From Candidatus Aminicenantota bacterium (GTDB lineage: Bacteria; Acidobacteriota; Aminicenantia; Aminicenantales; Aminicenantaceae), in the NCBI GenBank assembly GCA_020344415.1, contig CP070825.1, positions 1,177,461-1,241,460 of the forward strand: a DNA stretch of 64,000 nucleotides, read 5' to 3'. Position numbers and translations under genes: made by a program. The notes below the pieces were generated by a model. It was not told where the DNA came from, did not search any database, and worked only from the letters and a program-made list of their open reading frames with translations. Below, in pieces: positions 54,481 through 63,139 of the stretch (the stretch's first letter is position 1; every line of letters starts with the position of its first letter).

Positions 54481-55635
54481 ATGGATTTTGATTTAAGTGA
54501 AGAACAAAAAATGATCCAGGAAACTATCAGTAAATTTGCCAAAGAAGAAATTGCACCTGTGGCTTCAGAAAATGATAAAAAGGCTCAATTCCCTCAAGAC
54601 CTTTTTGAAAAACTGGCAGGATTGGGATTTATGGGAACACCCATTCCTGAGGAATACGGTGGAGCAGGATTTGATTATATAAGTCATGCCATAGTGGCAG
54701 AGGAGATTGGGAGGGTAGATTCATCTCTTCGAGGGACTTATTCGGTACAAGTCTCCTTAGTGGAGCTTCCCATTTTCAAATTCGGAAATGAAGAACAGAA
54801 GAAGAAATACCTCCCCAAGCTGACAAGCGGAGAATGGATTGGATGTTTTGGCCTGACCGAACCAAATGCAGGAAGTGATCCAGCGGGCATGATTTCAAGT
54901 GCTGAAGAGGATGGAGATCATTTTATCCTGAATGGCCAGAAAACATGGATTACAAACGCTGGAATCGCAGATCTGGCCATCGTATATGCCAAGACAGACA
55001 AAGAAGCAGGGCCCAAAGGCATCACGGCGTTTCTTGTGGAGAGAGGAATGGAGGGATTTTCAACAAAGGACCTCCATGATAAATTGGGGCTAAGAGCTTC
55101 TAACACAGGAGAGATCTACCTGGAGAACTGCCGCGTTCCCAAAGAAAACATTCTGGGTGAGATCAATAAAGGATTTAAGGTCGCTATGGGAACTCTTGAT
55201 TTTGGGCGCTTCACGGTGGCTGCCGGTTGCGTGGGCTCAGCTCAGGGATGTATCGATATTTGTAAAGCATATACTAAGGAGAGAATTCAATTTGGGAAGC
55301 CAATAGCTAGTTTTCAGCTCGTCCAGCAGATGATTGCGGATATGGTTGTTGAGTGCGAAGCCGGACGTCTGCTCGTCTACCGTGCAGGACACCTGAAGAA
55401 CAAAGGATTGCCCAACACACGGGAGACATCCATCGCTAAATACTACTGCAGCGAGATGGTTAACCGTGTGGCCTATAAAGCTATCCAGATTCATGGTGGC
55501 TATGGCTTCTCTGGCGAATATGATGTAGAGCGCTTCTACCGAGACGCACGAATCAACACTCTTTATGAAGGAACTTCACAGATTCAACAGCTCATTATCG
55601 GTGCCTATGAGCTTGGGATTAAAGCCTTTGTGTAG
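54481..55635 (+). CDS. Acyl-CoA dehydrogenase, probable glutaryl-CoA dehydrogenase
   Basis: 384 aa. Acyl-CoA dehydrogenase motifs are CFGLTEPNAGSDPAGM, WITNAGIADLAIVYAK, QIHGGYGFSGEYDVERFYRD and the catalytic Glu363 in YEGTSQIQ. DSSLRGTYSVQVSLV puts Arg84 and Ser88 in the spacing of the Arg94/Ser98 pair that binds the gamma-carboxylate in glutaryl-CoA dehydrogenase, supporting glutaryl-CoA as substrate; its decarboxylation yields crotonyl-CoA. A short-chain acyl-CoA dehydrogenase is the alternative. No electron-transfer flavoprotein gene lies nearby. The TAG stop is part of a hairpin repeat. Confidence 0.82.
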   Translation: MDFDLSEEQKMIQETISKFAKEEIAPVASENDKKAQFPQDLFEKLAGLGFMGTPIPEEYGGAGFDYISHAIVAEEIGRVDSSLRGTYSVQVSLVELPIFKFGNEEQKKKYLPKLTSGEWIGCFGLTEPNAGSDPAGMISSAEEDGDHFILNGQKTWITNAGIADLAIVYAKTDKEAGPKGITAFLVERGMEGFSTKDLHDKLGLRASNTGEIYLENCRVPKENILGEINKGFKVAMGTLDFGRFTVAAGCVGSAQGCIDICKAYTKERIQFGKPIASFQLVQQMIADMVVECEAGRLLVYRAGHLKNKGLPNTRETSIAKYYCSEMVNRVAYKAIQIHGGYGFSGEYDVERFYRDARINTLYEGTSQIQQLIIGAYELGIKAFV

Positions 55636-55702
55636 AGGTTTGATTCATTAGATCCACTGTCAGATGTCATTGCGAGGCGCGCAGTGCCGAAGCAATCTCA
55701 TA
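55634..55702. repeat. Hairpin repeat providing a stop codon, plus a CATTGCGAG unit
   Basis: TGTAGAGGTTTGATTCATTA begins inside the last sense codon of the acyl-CoA dehydrogenase, and its TAG is the stop codon. A short CATTGCGAGGCGC unit ending AGCAATCTCATA follows. Confidence 0.7.
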
Positions 55703-55754
55703 GGGCTTGAAAAATTGGAACATAGCCATCTTAAATAAAAAAAGGAGTGGGAAT

Positions 55755-56534
55755 ATGTACAAAACACTCATTTATGAAAAGAAGGAAAATATTGGTCTTT
55801 TAACTATCAATCGTCCCGATAAGTTGAATGCCATATCAAACGAATTAACCTCTGAGTTGAAGCAGCTTCTTGGAGAGATCGAAAACGATGAAGAACTGAG
55901 AGTTTTGGTAATAACAGGAGCGGGGGATAAAGCTTTTGTAGCAGGGGCAGATATCAAGGAACTCGTTGACCGCGATGCGAAAATAGGCCGGCGAGTCTCT
56001 CGAGAAAGACAGGAGGTTTTTTCTCGCATAGAAAATCTACAAATCCCTGTCATTGGCGCTATCAACGGATATGCTCTGGGTGGAGGTCTCGAACTTGCAT
56101 TAGCTTGTTCCATAAGAGTCTGTTCAGAAAAGGCTCAGTTCGGGGTCCCTGAAGTTAAGCTAGGAATCATTCCTGGAGATGGGGGGACGCAGCGGCTGCC
56201 TCGCCTGGTAGGACTGGGCCGAGCTATGGAAATGATTCTCACCGGAGATTTTATCGATGCTCAGGAAGAGTACAGAATCGGGCTTGTGAATAAAATCTTT
56301 CCTCCTGGGAAATTAATGGAAGGAGCGATGGAGCTTGCCCAGAGGATTGCCTCAAGGCCACCGCTAGCTGTGAGGTATGCCAAGGAGGCTGTGAACAGAA
56401 GTCAGGAGGGAGATGCGGTTTCCGGTTTTGCCCTCGAATCTTATCTCCATGCCTTAGCCTGTACAACAGAAGATAAAAAAGAAGGAGTTTCGGCTTTCTT
56501 GGAGAAGAGGAAAGGCGAGTTTAAAGGAAAATAG
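55755..56534 (+). CDS. Enoyl-CoA hydratase (crotonase)
   Basis: 259 aa. The ATG at 55755 is chosen for its AAAGGAG site; a longer frame lacks one. Crotonase motifs are [39 protein letters not shown] and [20 protein letters not shown]; both catalytic Glu residues (GGGLE and PEV) are present, so it is a true hydratase. It converts crotonyl-CoA to 3-hydroxybutyryl-CoA, completing the set with the dehydrogenase and thiolase upstream. Confidence 0.92.
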   Translation: MYKTLIYEKKENIGLLTINRPDKLNAISNELTSELKQLLGEIENDEELRVLVITGAGDKAFVAGADIKELVDRDAKIGRRVSRERQEVFSRIENLQIPVIGAINGYALGGGLELALACSIRVCSEKAQFGVPEVKLGIIPGDGGTQRLPRLVGLGRAMEMILTGDFIDAQEEYRIGLVNKIFPPGKLMEGAMELAQRIASRPPLAVRYAKEAVNRSQEGDAVSGFALESYLHALACTTEDKKEGVSAFLEKRKGEFKGK

Positions 56535-56583
56535 TTTTTCAGATTTTTCACGCCATTTCCTCAGACGTCGTTGATTGGAGATC

Positions 56584-56927
56584 ATGATGATTAGAATGAG
56601 AGGATGTTATAAATCAGCATGCTTTTTATTTATATTTTGTCTCCTGATTTGCTGCGGCCCAAAAAAAGATGAAGTGGAAGCAAAGCTGTTTTCCCTCCGT
56701 TTAGAGGCATCGTTGCATTGGGTGACAAATGGCTGTTTATACAAACCTATGATGAGCCAAATGAGGGAAGCTCTATGTATGATATTTTTGACACAAACGG
56801 AGAATTCATAGGCAGAATTGAACTTGAGGGTTATCAAGTAAAATTCAAAGGGGATAGTGTCTATTGCCTCAAGCAAAAAGATAGCGGATATAAAGAACTA
56901 GTTGTATACAAGATGATATGGGATTAA
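56584..56927 (+). pseudogene. Decayed 6-bladed beta-propeller lipoprotein
   Basis: An N-terminal lipoprotein signal (CFLFIFCLLICCGPKKDEVE) reads in one frame; from about 56690 the homology continues in another frame as FPPFRGIVALGDKWLFIQTY and MYDIFDTNGEFIGRIEL, ending KMIWD at 56927. That is the signal peptide joined, with a frame change, to the last blade of a 6-bladed propeller, while some 250 central residues are missing. It is evidently a deletion relic related to the gene at 63140. Confidence 0.6.
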
Positions 56928-57223
56928 TAATCTTTAATACAGTATCATATATCAGAGAGGGGCTTATCTCGGATAAAGATTACATCTGACCTTAAAAAAG
57001 GACAATAAATATCAGAAAAAACTCATGTTACCCTGGACCAGATTGGCACGAATTTTGCTCTTGAATATGTTGATGGATATCACCTGTGCTTTTTTTAAAA
57101 AAGCATCTGTCGGAAATAATCTAGTTTTGTCTTGCCTGGATTACTCTCTATTTGCTGCTCTTATTATAGAATGCACCGACATTTTTTATGAATAATTCAG
57201 GCTGGGAAGGAAGGAGGAAGAAC
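56928..57223. other. Non-coding spacer, no recognised element
   Basis: About 296 bases between the decayed propeller gene and the beta-barrel gene. Short A+T-rich stretches only; no repeat of the families seen elsewhere and no clear promoter. Confidence 0.4.
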
Positions 57224-57934
57224 ATGAATAAAATCAAATCTTTTGGAATTTTATGCCTGATCATCCTGCTATTTACATCCATAGGATCAGCTAAGGAACC
57301 CTTTCTGGCTAGCATCTTTTTCAACCTCGGTTTCCCACAGGGTGAATTCGGAGATTATGTCGATAAGGTAGGAATCAGCGGTATTGGACATTTTGCCTAT
57401 AATTTTCCAGAATCTCCGTTCTCAGTGGGACTCTCGCTCGGTATTCTCATGTATGGAAGAGAAACGCGAGAAGAGCCGTTTAGCTCAACAATCCCTGATG
57501 TTATGGTAGATGTTACAGCCACGAATATGATCTACTTAGGCCATTTCTTTTTCCGTGTTCAGCCGAGAGAAGGAAAGTTGCGACCTTATCTCGATGCGTT
57601 GATCGGATTGAATGTTCTTTCTACTGATACAAGAGTCAAAAGCCAAAGTTGGCTCGGCGATAGTGTAGCCCGCTCCAATATCCATAACGACGCTACCTTG
57701 AGCTACGGGGCAGGGGCAGGCTTGATGATTCAAGTGTATTCGAAAGAAAGGAAAAGAAGAGAAGGTTTCTTTTCGATCTACATAGATCTCGGAGCTCGCT
57801 ATCTTAGGGGTGCGAAAGCTGAGTATCTCACAGAGGGTTCCATCTTCATAGAAGATGGCCAGCTTATCTATGATCTTACTAGATCCTCAACCGATCTTGT
57901 TACTGCGCACATGGGCATTTCTTTTACTTTTTAA
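57224..57934 (+). CDS. Predicted outer-membrane beta-barrel protein
   Basis: 236 aa from the ATG at 57224, which has GGAAGGAGG upstream. A signal peptide (MNKIKSFGILCLIILLFTS, cleavage near GSA) is followed by alternating amphipathic strands (FSVGLSLGILMYG, NMIYLGHFFFRVQP, ATLSYGAGAGLMIQVY, FFSIYIDLGARYL) and the terminal GISFTF with a C-terminal Phe, the usual Bam recognition ending. It resembles OmpW/OmpA-barrel-size proteins without a specific family match. Function unknown. Confidence 0.7.
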   Translation: MNKIKSFGILCLIILLFTSIGSAKEPFLASIFFNLGFPQGEFGDYVDKVGISGIGHFAYNFPESPFSVGLSLGILMYGRETREEPFSSTIPDVMVDVTATNMIYLGHFFFRVQPREGKLRPYLDALIGLNVLSTDTRVKSQSWLGDSVARSNIHNDATLSYGAGAGLMIQVYSKERKRREGFFSIYIDLGARYLRGAKAEYLTEGSIFIEDGQLIYDLTRSSTDLVTAHMGISFTF

Positions 57935-57939
57935 TAAAT

Positions 57940-57952
57940 GGGGACGTTCCCC
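57940..57952. repeat. GGGGACGTTCCCC palindrome
   Basis: A short REP-type palindrome GGGGA-CGT-TCCCC lying 6 bases after the beta-barrel gene. It belongs to the same GGGGAC motif class as the hairpins at 26024 and 60431. The rest of the 273-bp spacer shows nothing recognisable. Confidence 0.5.
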
Positions 57953-58207
57953 AAAGTGTCAGCCCATTTCTACTTTCACTTTTAAAAAACCTATTAGCTA
58001 GTCCTCTGGGTCCTTTAATAAGAAAAACTATTGAATCATAGGATAGCACCTTGGAGGGTGTCCCCGATTTTCTTTCCCATTTTTCCCCCTCTTATTTTCT
58101 GTTGACAAGAAGCTTTTTTTTACATATATTCCAGAGCTACATAAAGATAACCATTATTTGTTCATATGAAAAAAAGACATCCCAAAAAATTAAAGGAAGA
58201 GAATTAA

Positions 58208-58663
58208 ATGGGCTTAGTTGCAAAAAACCAAGAAAAAAAGGCAAGGTCGATATTCAGATTTGAAAGCAGAAAAGAAAAAAGGAGACATAAATCAGAACTC
58301 AAGCTAATCGAGGAAGAAATAAATCGATCAAAAAGGCATAATTTAAATGTTTCCGTTCTCGTAGTAGATCTGCCTCGCTCCACTCCCCAGGGGATAAGCA
58401 AGCTAGTTCCTGGTAAGGTCATTTCCTTTCATGCAGTAGAAAGTCATATTCGCAGTTACGACAGATTGATTATACCTTATATTAAGGGAAGGTATTATAT
58501 CATTCTTCCCGATACGGACAAGAAAGAGGCCAATGCAGTCAAACAGAGAATTTATGAACTTAGCCAAAGATACAATTGGGGTGTTACCTCCATCAGAATA
58601 GCCACTTATCCAGAAGATGGAGAAACCTCTGAAGCTTTGCTTGCTAAGGCTATTTATGAGTGA
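58208..58663 (+). CDS. Degenerate GGDEF-like domain protein
   Basis: 151 aa. A basic, charged N-terminal helix (EKKARSIFRFESRKEKRRHKSELK) is followed by a nucleotidyl-cyclase-like fold: LNVSVLVVDLPRS, SHIRSYDRLIIPYIKGRYYIILPDTDKKEA and ATYPEDGETSEALLAKA. The GGDEF loop is replaced by KGRYYIILP, and the metal-binding Asp pair is not preserved, so it cannot be a diguanylate cyclase; it may bind nucleotide or act as a scaffold. An AAGGAAGAG site precedes the ATG. Confidence 0.65.
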   Translation: MGLVAKNQEKKARSIFRFESRKEKRRHKSELKLIEEEINRSKRHNLNVSVLVVDLPRSTPQGISKLVPGKVISFHAVESHIRSYDRLIIPYIKGRYYIILPDTDKKEANAVKQRIYELSQRYNWGVTSIRIATYPEDGETSEALLAKAIYE

Positions 58664-58728
58664 TCTTGATTCTGAGAGATGAGTCTGTTTGCACCTCCTT
58701 TTTGGATTGGAGTGGCTGTTTAGTTTAT

Positions 58729-59160
58729 TTAATCAATACTGCGTTCCAGTTGTTCTTTTATCTGCCCCTTTACCCTAAAATAAGTTCCCCGGGCCGCGGC
58801 GATGACCTCGCCTTCCTGCTTAAAAGCTTTTCCCTCGGCCAGGATTAGCCTTCTTCTATCTTCTTTTATCCTTCCTTCCAAGAGTAGTTTCTCGCCAATC
58901 CGAGCAAAGTTTTTGAATCTTATGTCTATTCGTGACGTGAGAGAGAAGATTCCTTTGGCAATGATAGCTTTTATCATCACTTCGTCAAGAAGAGCAGAAA
59001 TGATACCACCGTGCAATATTTCCTTGTACCCTTCGAACCGGGGGGTTGGATGGTACTCTGCTCTTGCTTTCTCTCCGTCATGAAAGAAATCGACCTTTAG
59101 GCACATGTCGTTTTTATCCCCGCACACAAAGCATTTGCTGTATCTTTGTATTAATTCCAT
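58729..59160 (-). CDS. PaaI-family hotdog thioesterase
   Basis: 143 aa. The PaaI/YbgC hotdog signature is YKEILHGGIISALLDEVMIK with the acid residue in the central helix, followed by RIDIRFKNFARIGEKLLLEG. An N-terminal CFVCGDKN motif is present, common in a subgroup of these thioesterases. It hydrolyses acyl- or aryl-CoA, and could release trapped CoA from aromatic intermediates as PaaI does. A GAGGAGA site precedes the ATG on the minus strand. Confidence 0.82.
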   Translation of the reverse strand: MELIQRYSKCFVCGDKNDMCLKVDFFHDGEKARAEYHPTPRFEGYKEILHGGIISALLDEVMIKAIIAKGIFSLTSRIDIRFKNFARIGEKLLLEGRIKEDRRRLILAEGKAFKQEGEVIAAARGTYFRVKGQIKEQLERSID

Positions 59161-59282
59161 CGTTCCAATCTCCTCTTTTTTATCTGGCTAAGATTAATTC
59201 CTCTATGACTGTGTCTCTTTGATGACTGACACTGCGTATGGAAATTATATTTCTAATTAATGACTGGAGAGCTTGATACCAG

Positions 59283-60224
59283 CTAAGATTTCGCTTTTCT
59301 TTTTTGTTTTTCTAAAGTGCGGATAACCTTGGTAAGGGATTCGAGATAAGGAGTGGGAGACCCGATTTCTTTCCCGTAATCGATGATAGCTTGGAAAACA
59401 TATTCAATCGGATTTCCTGCCTCTAAATCGATAGAGGTGGAGGGTTTGTGGTCACCGGCTTTCGATAGATAACCGATGCAGTTTTCGAAAAAATCCTCCC
59501 CGTATTCATGCCCCACTTTTTTTGCCACCTGGATGCTCTCCTTGAGAATCTGCTCACAGAGAAAGCGGGTTTCTTCTGTATCCATAGCTTGCTTCATAGT
59601 CAGACCTGTAGCCGCACAGACGGGCATCAAGGAAGCGTTCAGGATAGTTTTTTTCCATTCGTACTTTTTAATATCAGGTGAAAAGGCTGTTTCCAATCCG
59701 GCTTCTGTAATGAAATCGGCAATTTCTCGAGCAAGTGGTTCATTTCCAGCAGAGAGAGCCCCGATATAATTGGGTGGGTTAAAAAAGGCGAACTTGATTA
59801 TGCCCGGCTCGACGATCGAACCAGCATAATTGATAACAAACCTTAAAATATCCTCCGGGCTGAACTTCTCAGCAGCTTTATCTTCATTGTCTATTCCGTT
59901 TTGAATAAGAAGGATTTTTTGCCCTGACTTGAATATCGGTTTGATATCATCTAGTAGAAAATCGAGGAAATTGAATTTAGTTGCAATAAAAAATAGATCA
60001 ATATCAAATTCATTCAAGTTGGCTATGGAATAACCGGTAGCTTTGACTCGTGTATTGAAATTGTCAGCTACACCTGTCACTGTGATTCCATTTTGTTCAA
60101 TGGCTGATATTAGCTCCTTTTTTATGTCGATGAGGTAGATATTTTCTTGATTCCGGGCTAGATAGGCAGCCATGAGGCTTCCTATAGGTCCTGCGCCTAT
60201 GACGGCAATATTATGATTTGGCAT
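59283..60224 (-). CDS. Ketopantoate reductase family (PanE/ApbA) dehydrogenase
   Basis: 313 aa from the ATG at 60224, chosen because GGAG lies just upstream and the NADPH site begins immediately (NIAVIGAGPIGSLMAAYLA); a longer frame adds an unrelated N-terminus. Further features are FFIATKFNFLDF, ILLIQNGID, the catalytic Lys in YEWKKTILNASLMP and HKPSTSIDLEAGNPIEY. PanE makes pantoate for coenzyme A, but several paralogues act on other 2-oxo acids. No panB/panC neighbours, so the biosynthetic role is uncertain. Confidence 0.82.
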   Translation of the reverse strand: MPNHNIAVIGAGPIGSLMAAYLARNQENIYLIDIKKELISAIEQNGITVTGVADNFNTRVKATGYSIANLNEFDIDLFFIATKFNFLDFLLDDIKPIFKSGQKILLIQNGIDNEDKAAEKFSPEDILRFVINYAGSIVEPGIIKFAFFNPPNYIGALSAGNEPLAREIADFITEAGLETAFSPDIKKYEWKKTILNASLMPVCAATGLTMKQAMDTEETRFLCEQILKESIQVAKKVGHEYGEDFFENCIGYLSKAGDHKPSTSIDLEAGNPIEYVFQAIIDYGKEIGSPTPYLESLTKVIRTLEKQKRKAKS

Positions 60225-60430
60225 TCGATCTCCGAAGACTCTCCTATTGACTTCTATTTTGCGGTTATTATAGAAAATCTGTTCATTCGTTGTCAAAAAA
60301 CAAAAGCTGATTCTGCTTACATCTCCATCTTCATGATAGTCCCAGAAGCAGTCAGGCGAGCTGATGAGGAAGGTCAGCCGGAGGGGAGCGGGCATGGTTC
60401 CTCGAAGAGGAGAGCGAGCCGAGGAATGCA

Positions 60431-60459
60431 AAGAAAAAGGGGACTGTCCCCTTTTTCTT
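60431..60459. repeat. Perfect GGGGAC/GTCCCC palindrome
   Basis: Two 14-base arms, AAGAAAAAGGGGAC and its exact complement, around a single T. REP-type element of the GGGGAC class; it could also act as a bidirectional terminator between the divergent PanE-like and hydrolase genes. Confidence 0.65.
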
Positions 60460-60609
60460 AAGAGTCATTTTTTTGAAGGGTTCTGGCTATTCAATTGCTT
60501 ATAATGTGCCCAGTAGAAGAAAAAAATATTTTGAATAAAGCCTGAAGTTTGAGAGTATATAAAAGAGAATGCATAAACATGAATTCAAAGACATAATTTC
60601 GGAGGAAAG

Positions 60610-62913
60610 ATGACAAAAAAGATTATCATTATGATGTTCATTTTCTTTCTCGTTTTTACCTTCTTATTTCCTTGTGAGCTAGGAAAAAATGCTCAACCTG
60701 ATAAAAAGAAAAAATTGTTCCTTTATTTTATGGAAGAGGAAGTAGGTTATGAAGAATATGAGTGGAGCGAGTTGCCAGATAAATATGTACTTTCTGTCAC
60801 CGGAGAATTGCGGAATCCAATCAGTCTGGTCACAGAACTGATGACCATTGAGGTGGACAAAGAATTTAGGCCTCTGCGGTTTTACTTTAAGGGAACAGTG
60901 CAAGGAACTGTGCAAGAAATTGAAACAACGATTACTCAGGGAGAAGCGAAGAATAAGATTATGGCAGGAGAAAGGAAAATAGAAATGTCCTCAAAGATTT
61001 CTCCTGATGCTCTGATTTTGCCGAATTCAATTTTTTCCCCGTATTTTCTCGTTGCCCGAAGAATAAAAGGCATTAAAGAAAAAATCACGATTCCAGCCTA
61101 TGTTGTACCTCAGACTGAAGTTAAACTGCAGGCAGAGCCTGATAAAGATAATGCTCAACTTTTCCATCTTTTGCTGGCGGGCATAAAGATTGAATTACTT
61201 ACCGATGAGCGGGGATTTGTGAAATCTATTTCCAATCCTGCCCAGAAATTTGAGGCTCATGATGAGAGGCTCAAGATAGAAAAGCCCGCCAAAAAAGAAG
61301 AGGGAATAAAACATGAATTGGTTATTCAGGGAAGCAAACTAGGGAAAGGTTTTTACAACCTCCAGAAAACAGATGAAGAAATTTTAATAAAAGGGGAGAC
61401 AAAGCAGGCTTTTGGGGGTTTAAGTCTCAGCTTTCAGTTCGAAGAGAGGCTATCTACAGATTGGAATTTAAAAGAGGGTTTCTTGAAGGGAGAAGTGAAT
61501 GAAGAAGAAGTAGAACTGAGGGCTAAAGTAGCAGGAGATAAGATAAATGTTTCCTTTAGACAGGGCGAAAAAATCTCAGAAAAACAGCTGCCTTTCACAC
61601 CAGATGTCTTTTTTTCTACTGAGAATCCCTTGGTAGATAATTTTGTTTTAATTAAAAAAATCTCTGACGAGAAAAAACGGAAGTTCTATGCTCTCTCGAA
61701 ATCCTGGGGAAGCTACTATCTTGATGAGCCTCTCCTGGTTCCTACCGTCATTGAGAATGAGGGAGAAGAGATTTTAAATTGGCAGAGAGGAGATTTGAAG
61801 ACGGAAAAATTCTTCATGGATTATGCTGGATTTAATGGAGGATATATCTGGACCAAGGAGGGCGAAGTATTAAAAATCTCTTATCCTTTCCAAGCAACAA
61901 ATATTTACCATCAGGACTATCCCAATTTAGAGACAAAAAAGATAAGCTCCCCTAAAATAACATCTGATAAGTATATCTCAGAAGATGTTTTTTACCCTTC
62001 TGGAGAGATAAAATTAGCGGGCACTGTAACGATTCCCAAGGATGGTCAGTCCAAGCATTCTGCTGCTATATTGATCTCAGGCTCAGGACCTCAGGACCGG
62101 AATGAGGATACGGTCGGACCAGGCGGACTGAAATTCGGGATCTTTAAACAAATCGCCCATGTATTGAGTGAGAACGGCATTGCTGTTTTAAGGTATGATG
62201 ACAGAGGAACTGGCAGAAGCCAAGGAAATTTCTTAGAAGCATCTCATAAAGAATTGATTCAGGATGTTCAGGCCGGAATCGCATATTTGAGATCGAGAGA
62301 TGATGTTTTCGAAGACAGGATTGCTCTCATCGGACATTCCGATGGAGGAATAGTTGCTCCTCAAGTGGCTTCTGAAGATCCAAAGATAAGAGCCATTATT
62401 CTCCTGGCCGGTACAGGGGAAACAGGGGATAAGGTTCTGAGACAACAGTTTGATTTTTTGCTTGAGGGCATGGAGGTCCCTGAAGAAAATAGAGAGAAAT
62501 TCCAAGCGAATTATGAAATCATGTTGAAAATCGTTAAAGGGGAACCAGTGGATAAGGAAATGAAAGAGAAGATTAGGCCCCAGCTAGAACCTCAGATTAA
62601 ATGGCTGCAGTCTTTTGTTAACTACGATCCCTTATCGGCTCTGAGCAAGGTTGAAGCGTCGGTTTTAGTCGTCAACGGCGGAAAAGACAAACAGGTTTTT
62701 CCCCATCATGCCCGGATGCTTCATCATAAATTAATAGAGCTTGGGAAGCCCGCCACTTTGAAGATGTTTCCGGATCTGAATCACCTCCTCATCCCTTCAG
62801 ATACAGGAGCGTATAGCGAGTATGCAAGACAAGCAATGGAGGAGAAGAGAATCAGCCAGAGATTATTGAATTATATGTTGGGCTGGCTCCATGGTGTAAT
62901 GATGTCTGATTAA
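60610..62913 (+). CDS. Exported alpha/beta hydrolase with large N-terminal domain
   Basis: 767 aa with a signal peptide (IIMMFIFFLVFTFLFP). Residues 30-460 are beta-rich and of unknown family, with two related halves (ALSKSWGSYYLDEPLLVP). The C-terminal alpha/beta hydrolase has the oxyanion region LISGSGPQDRNED, DDRGTGRSQGNF, nucleophile Ser in LIGHSDGG, an acid in VVNGGKDKQVF and His in FPDLNHLL. It is similar to exported BAAT/dienelactone-hydrolase-like esterases of Acidobacteriota. A GGAGGAAAG site precedes the ATG. Substrate unknown. Confidence 0.82.
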   Translation: MTKKIIIMMFIFFLVFTFLFPCELGKNAQPDKKKKLFLYFMEEEVGYEEYEWSELPDKYVLSVTGELRNPISLVTELMTIEVDKEFRPLRFYFKGTVQGTVQEIETTITQGEAKNKIMAGERKIEMSSKISPDALILPNSIFSPYFLVARRIKGIKEKITIPAYVVPQTEVKLQAEPDKDNAQLFHLLLAGIKIELLTDERGFVKSISNPAQKFEAHDERLKIEKPAKKEEGIKHELVIQGSKLGKGFYNLQKTDEEILIKGETKQAFGGLSLSFQFEERLSTDWNLKEGFLKGEVNEEEVELRAKVAGDKINVSFRQGEKISEKQLPFTPDVFFSTENPLVDNFVLIKKISDEKKRKFYALSKSWGSYYLDEPLLVPTVIENEGEEILNWQRGDLKTEKFFMDYAGFNGGYIWTKEGEVLKISYPFQATNIYHQDYPNLETKKISSPKITSDKYISEDVFYPSGEIKLAGTVTIPKDGQSKHSAAILISGSGPQDRNEDTVGPGGLKFGIFKQIAHVLSENGIAVLRYDDRGTGRSQGNFLEASHKELIQDVQAGIAYLRSRDDVFEDRIALIGHSDGGIVAPQVASEDPKIRAIILLAGTGETGDKVLRQQFDFLLEGMEVPEENREKFQANYEIMLKIVKGEPVDKEMKEKIRPQLEPQIKWLQSFVNYDPLSALSKVEASVLVVNGGKDKQVFPHHARMLHHKLIELGKPATLKMFPDLNHLLIPSDTGAYSEYARQAMEEKRISQRLLNYMLGWLHGVMMSD

Positions 62914-63139
62914 TTGAGAGATCCCAGTTACTTTTAATTCTTGCTGTTGTTATCTTCTTTATTGGCATTATATTTCGATTGAGAGAAGAGGAACTGATTT
63001 GAATGAGTTACGTAATTACTGATTGGAGAGAATAAGTATGTTCTTTTGTCTGAGTTTTTTGTAAGATTAAATAGAAGCTAGTAAATATATAAATATAGTT
63101 TTGAACATGAAAAGAGTTTGCAAAATAGAGGTGAAACCG

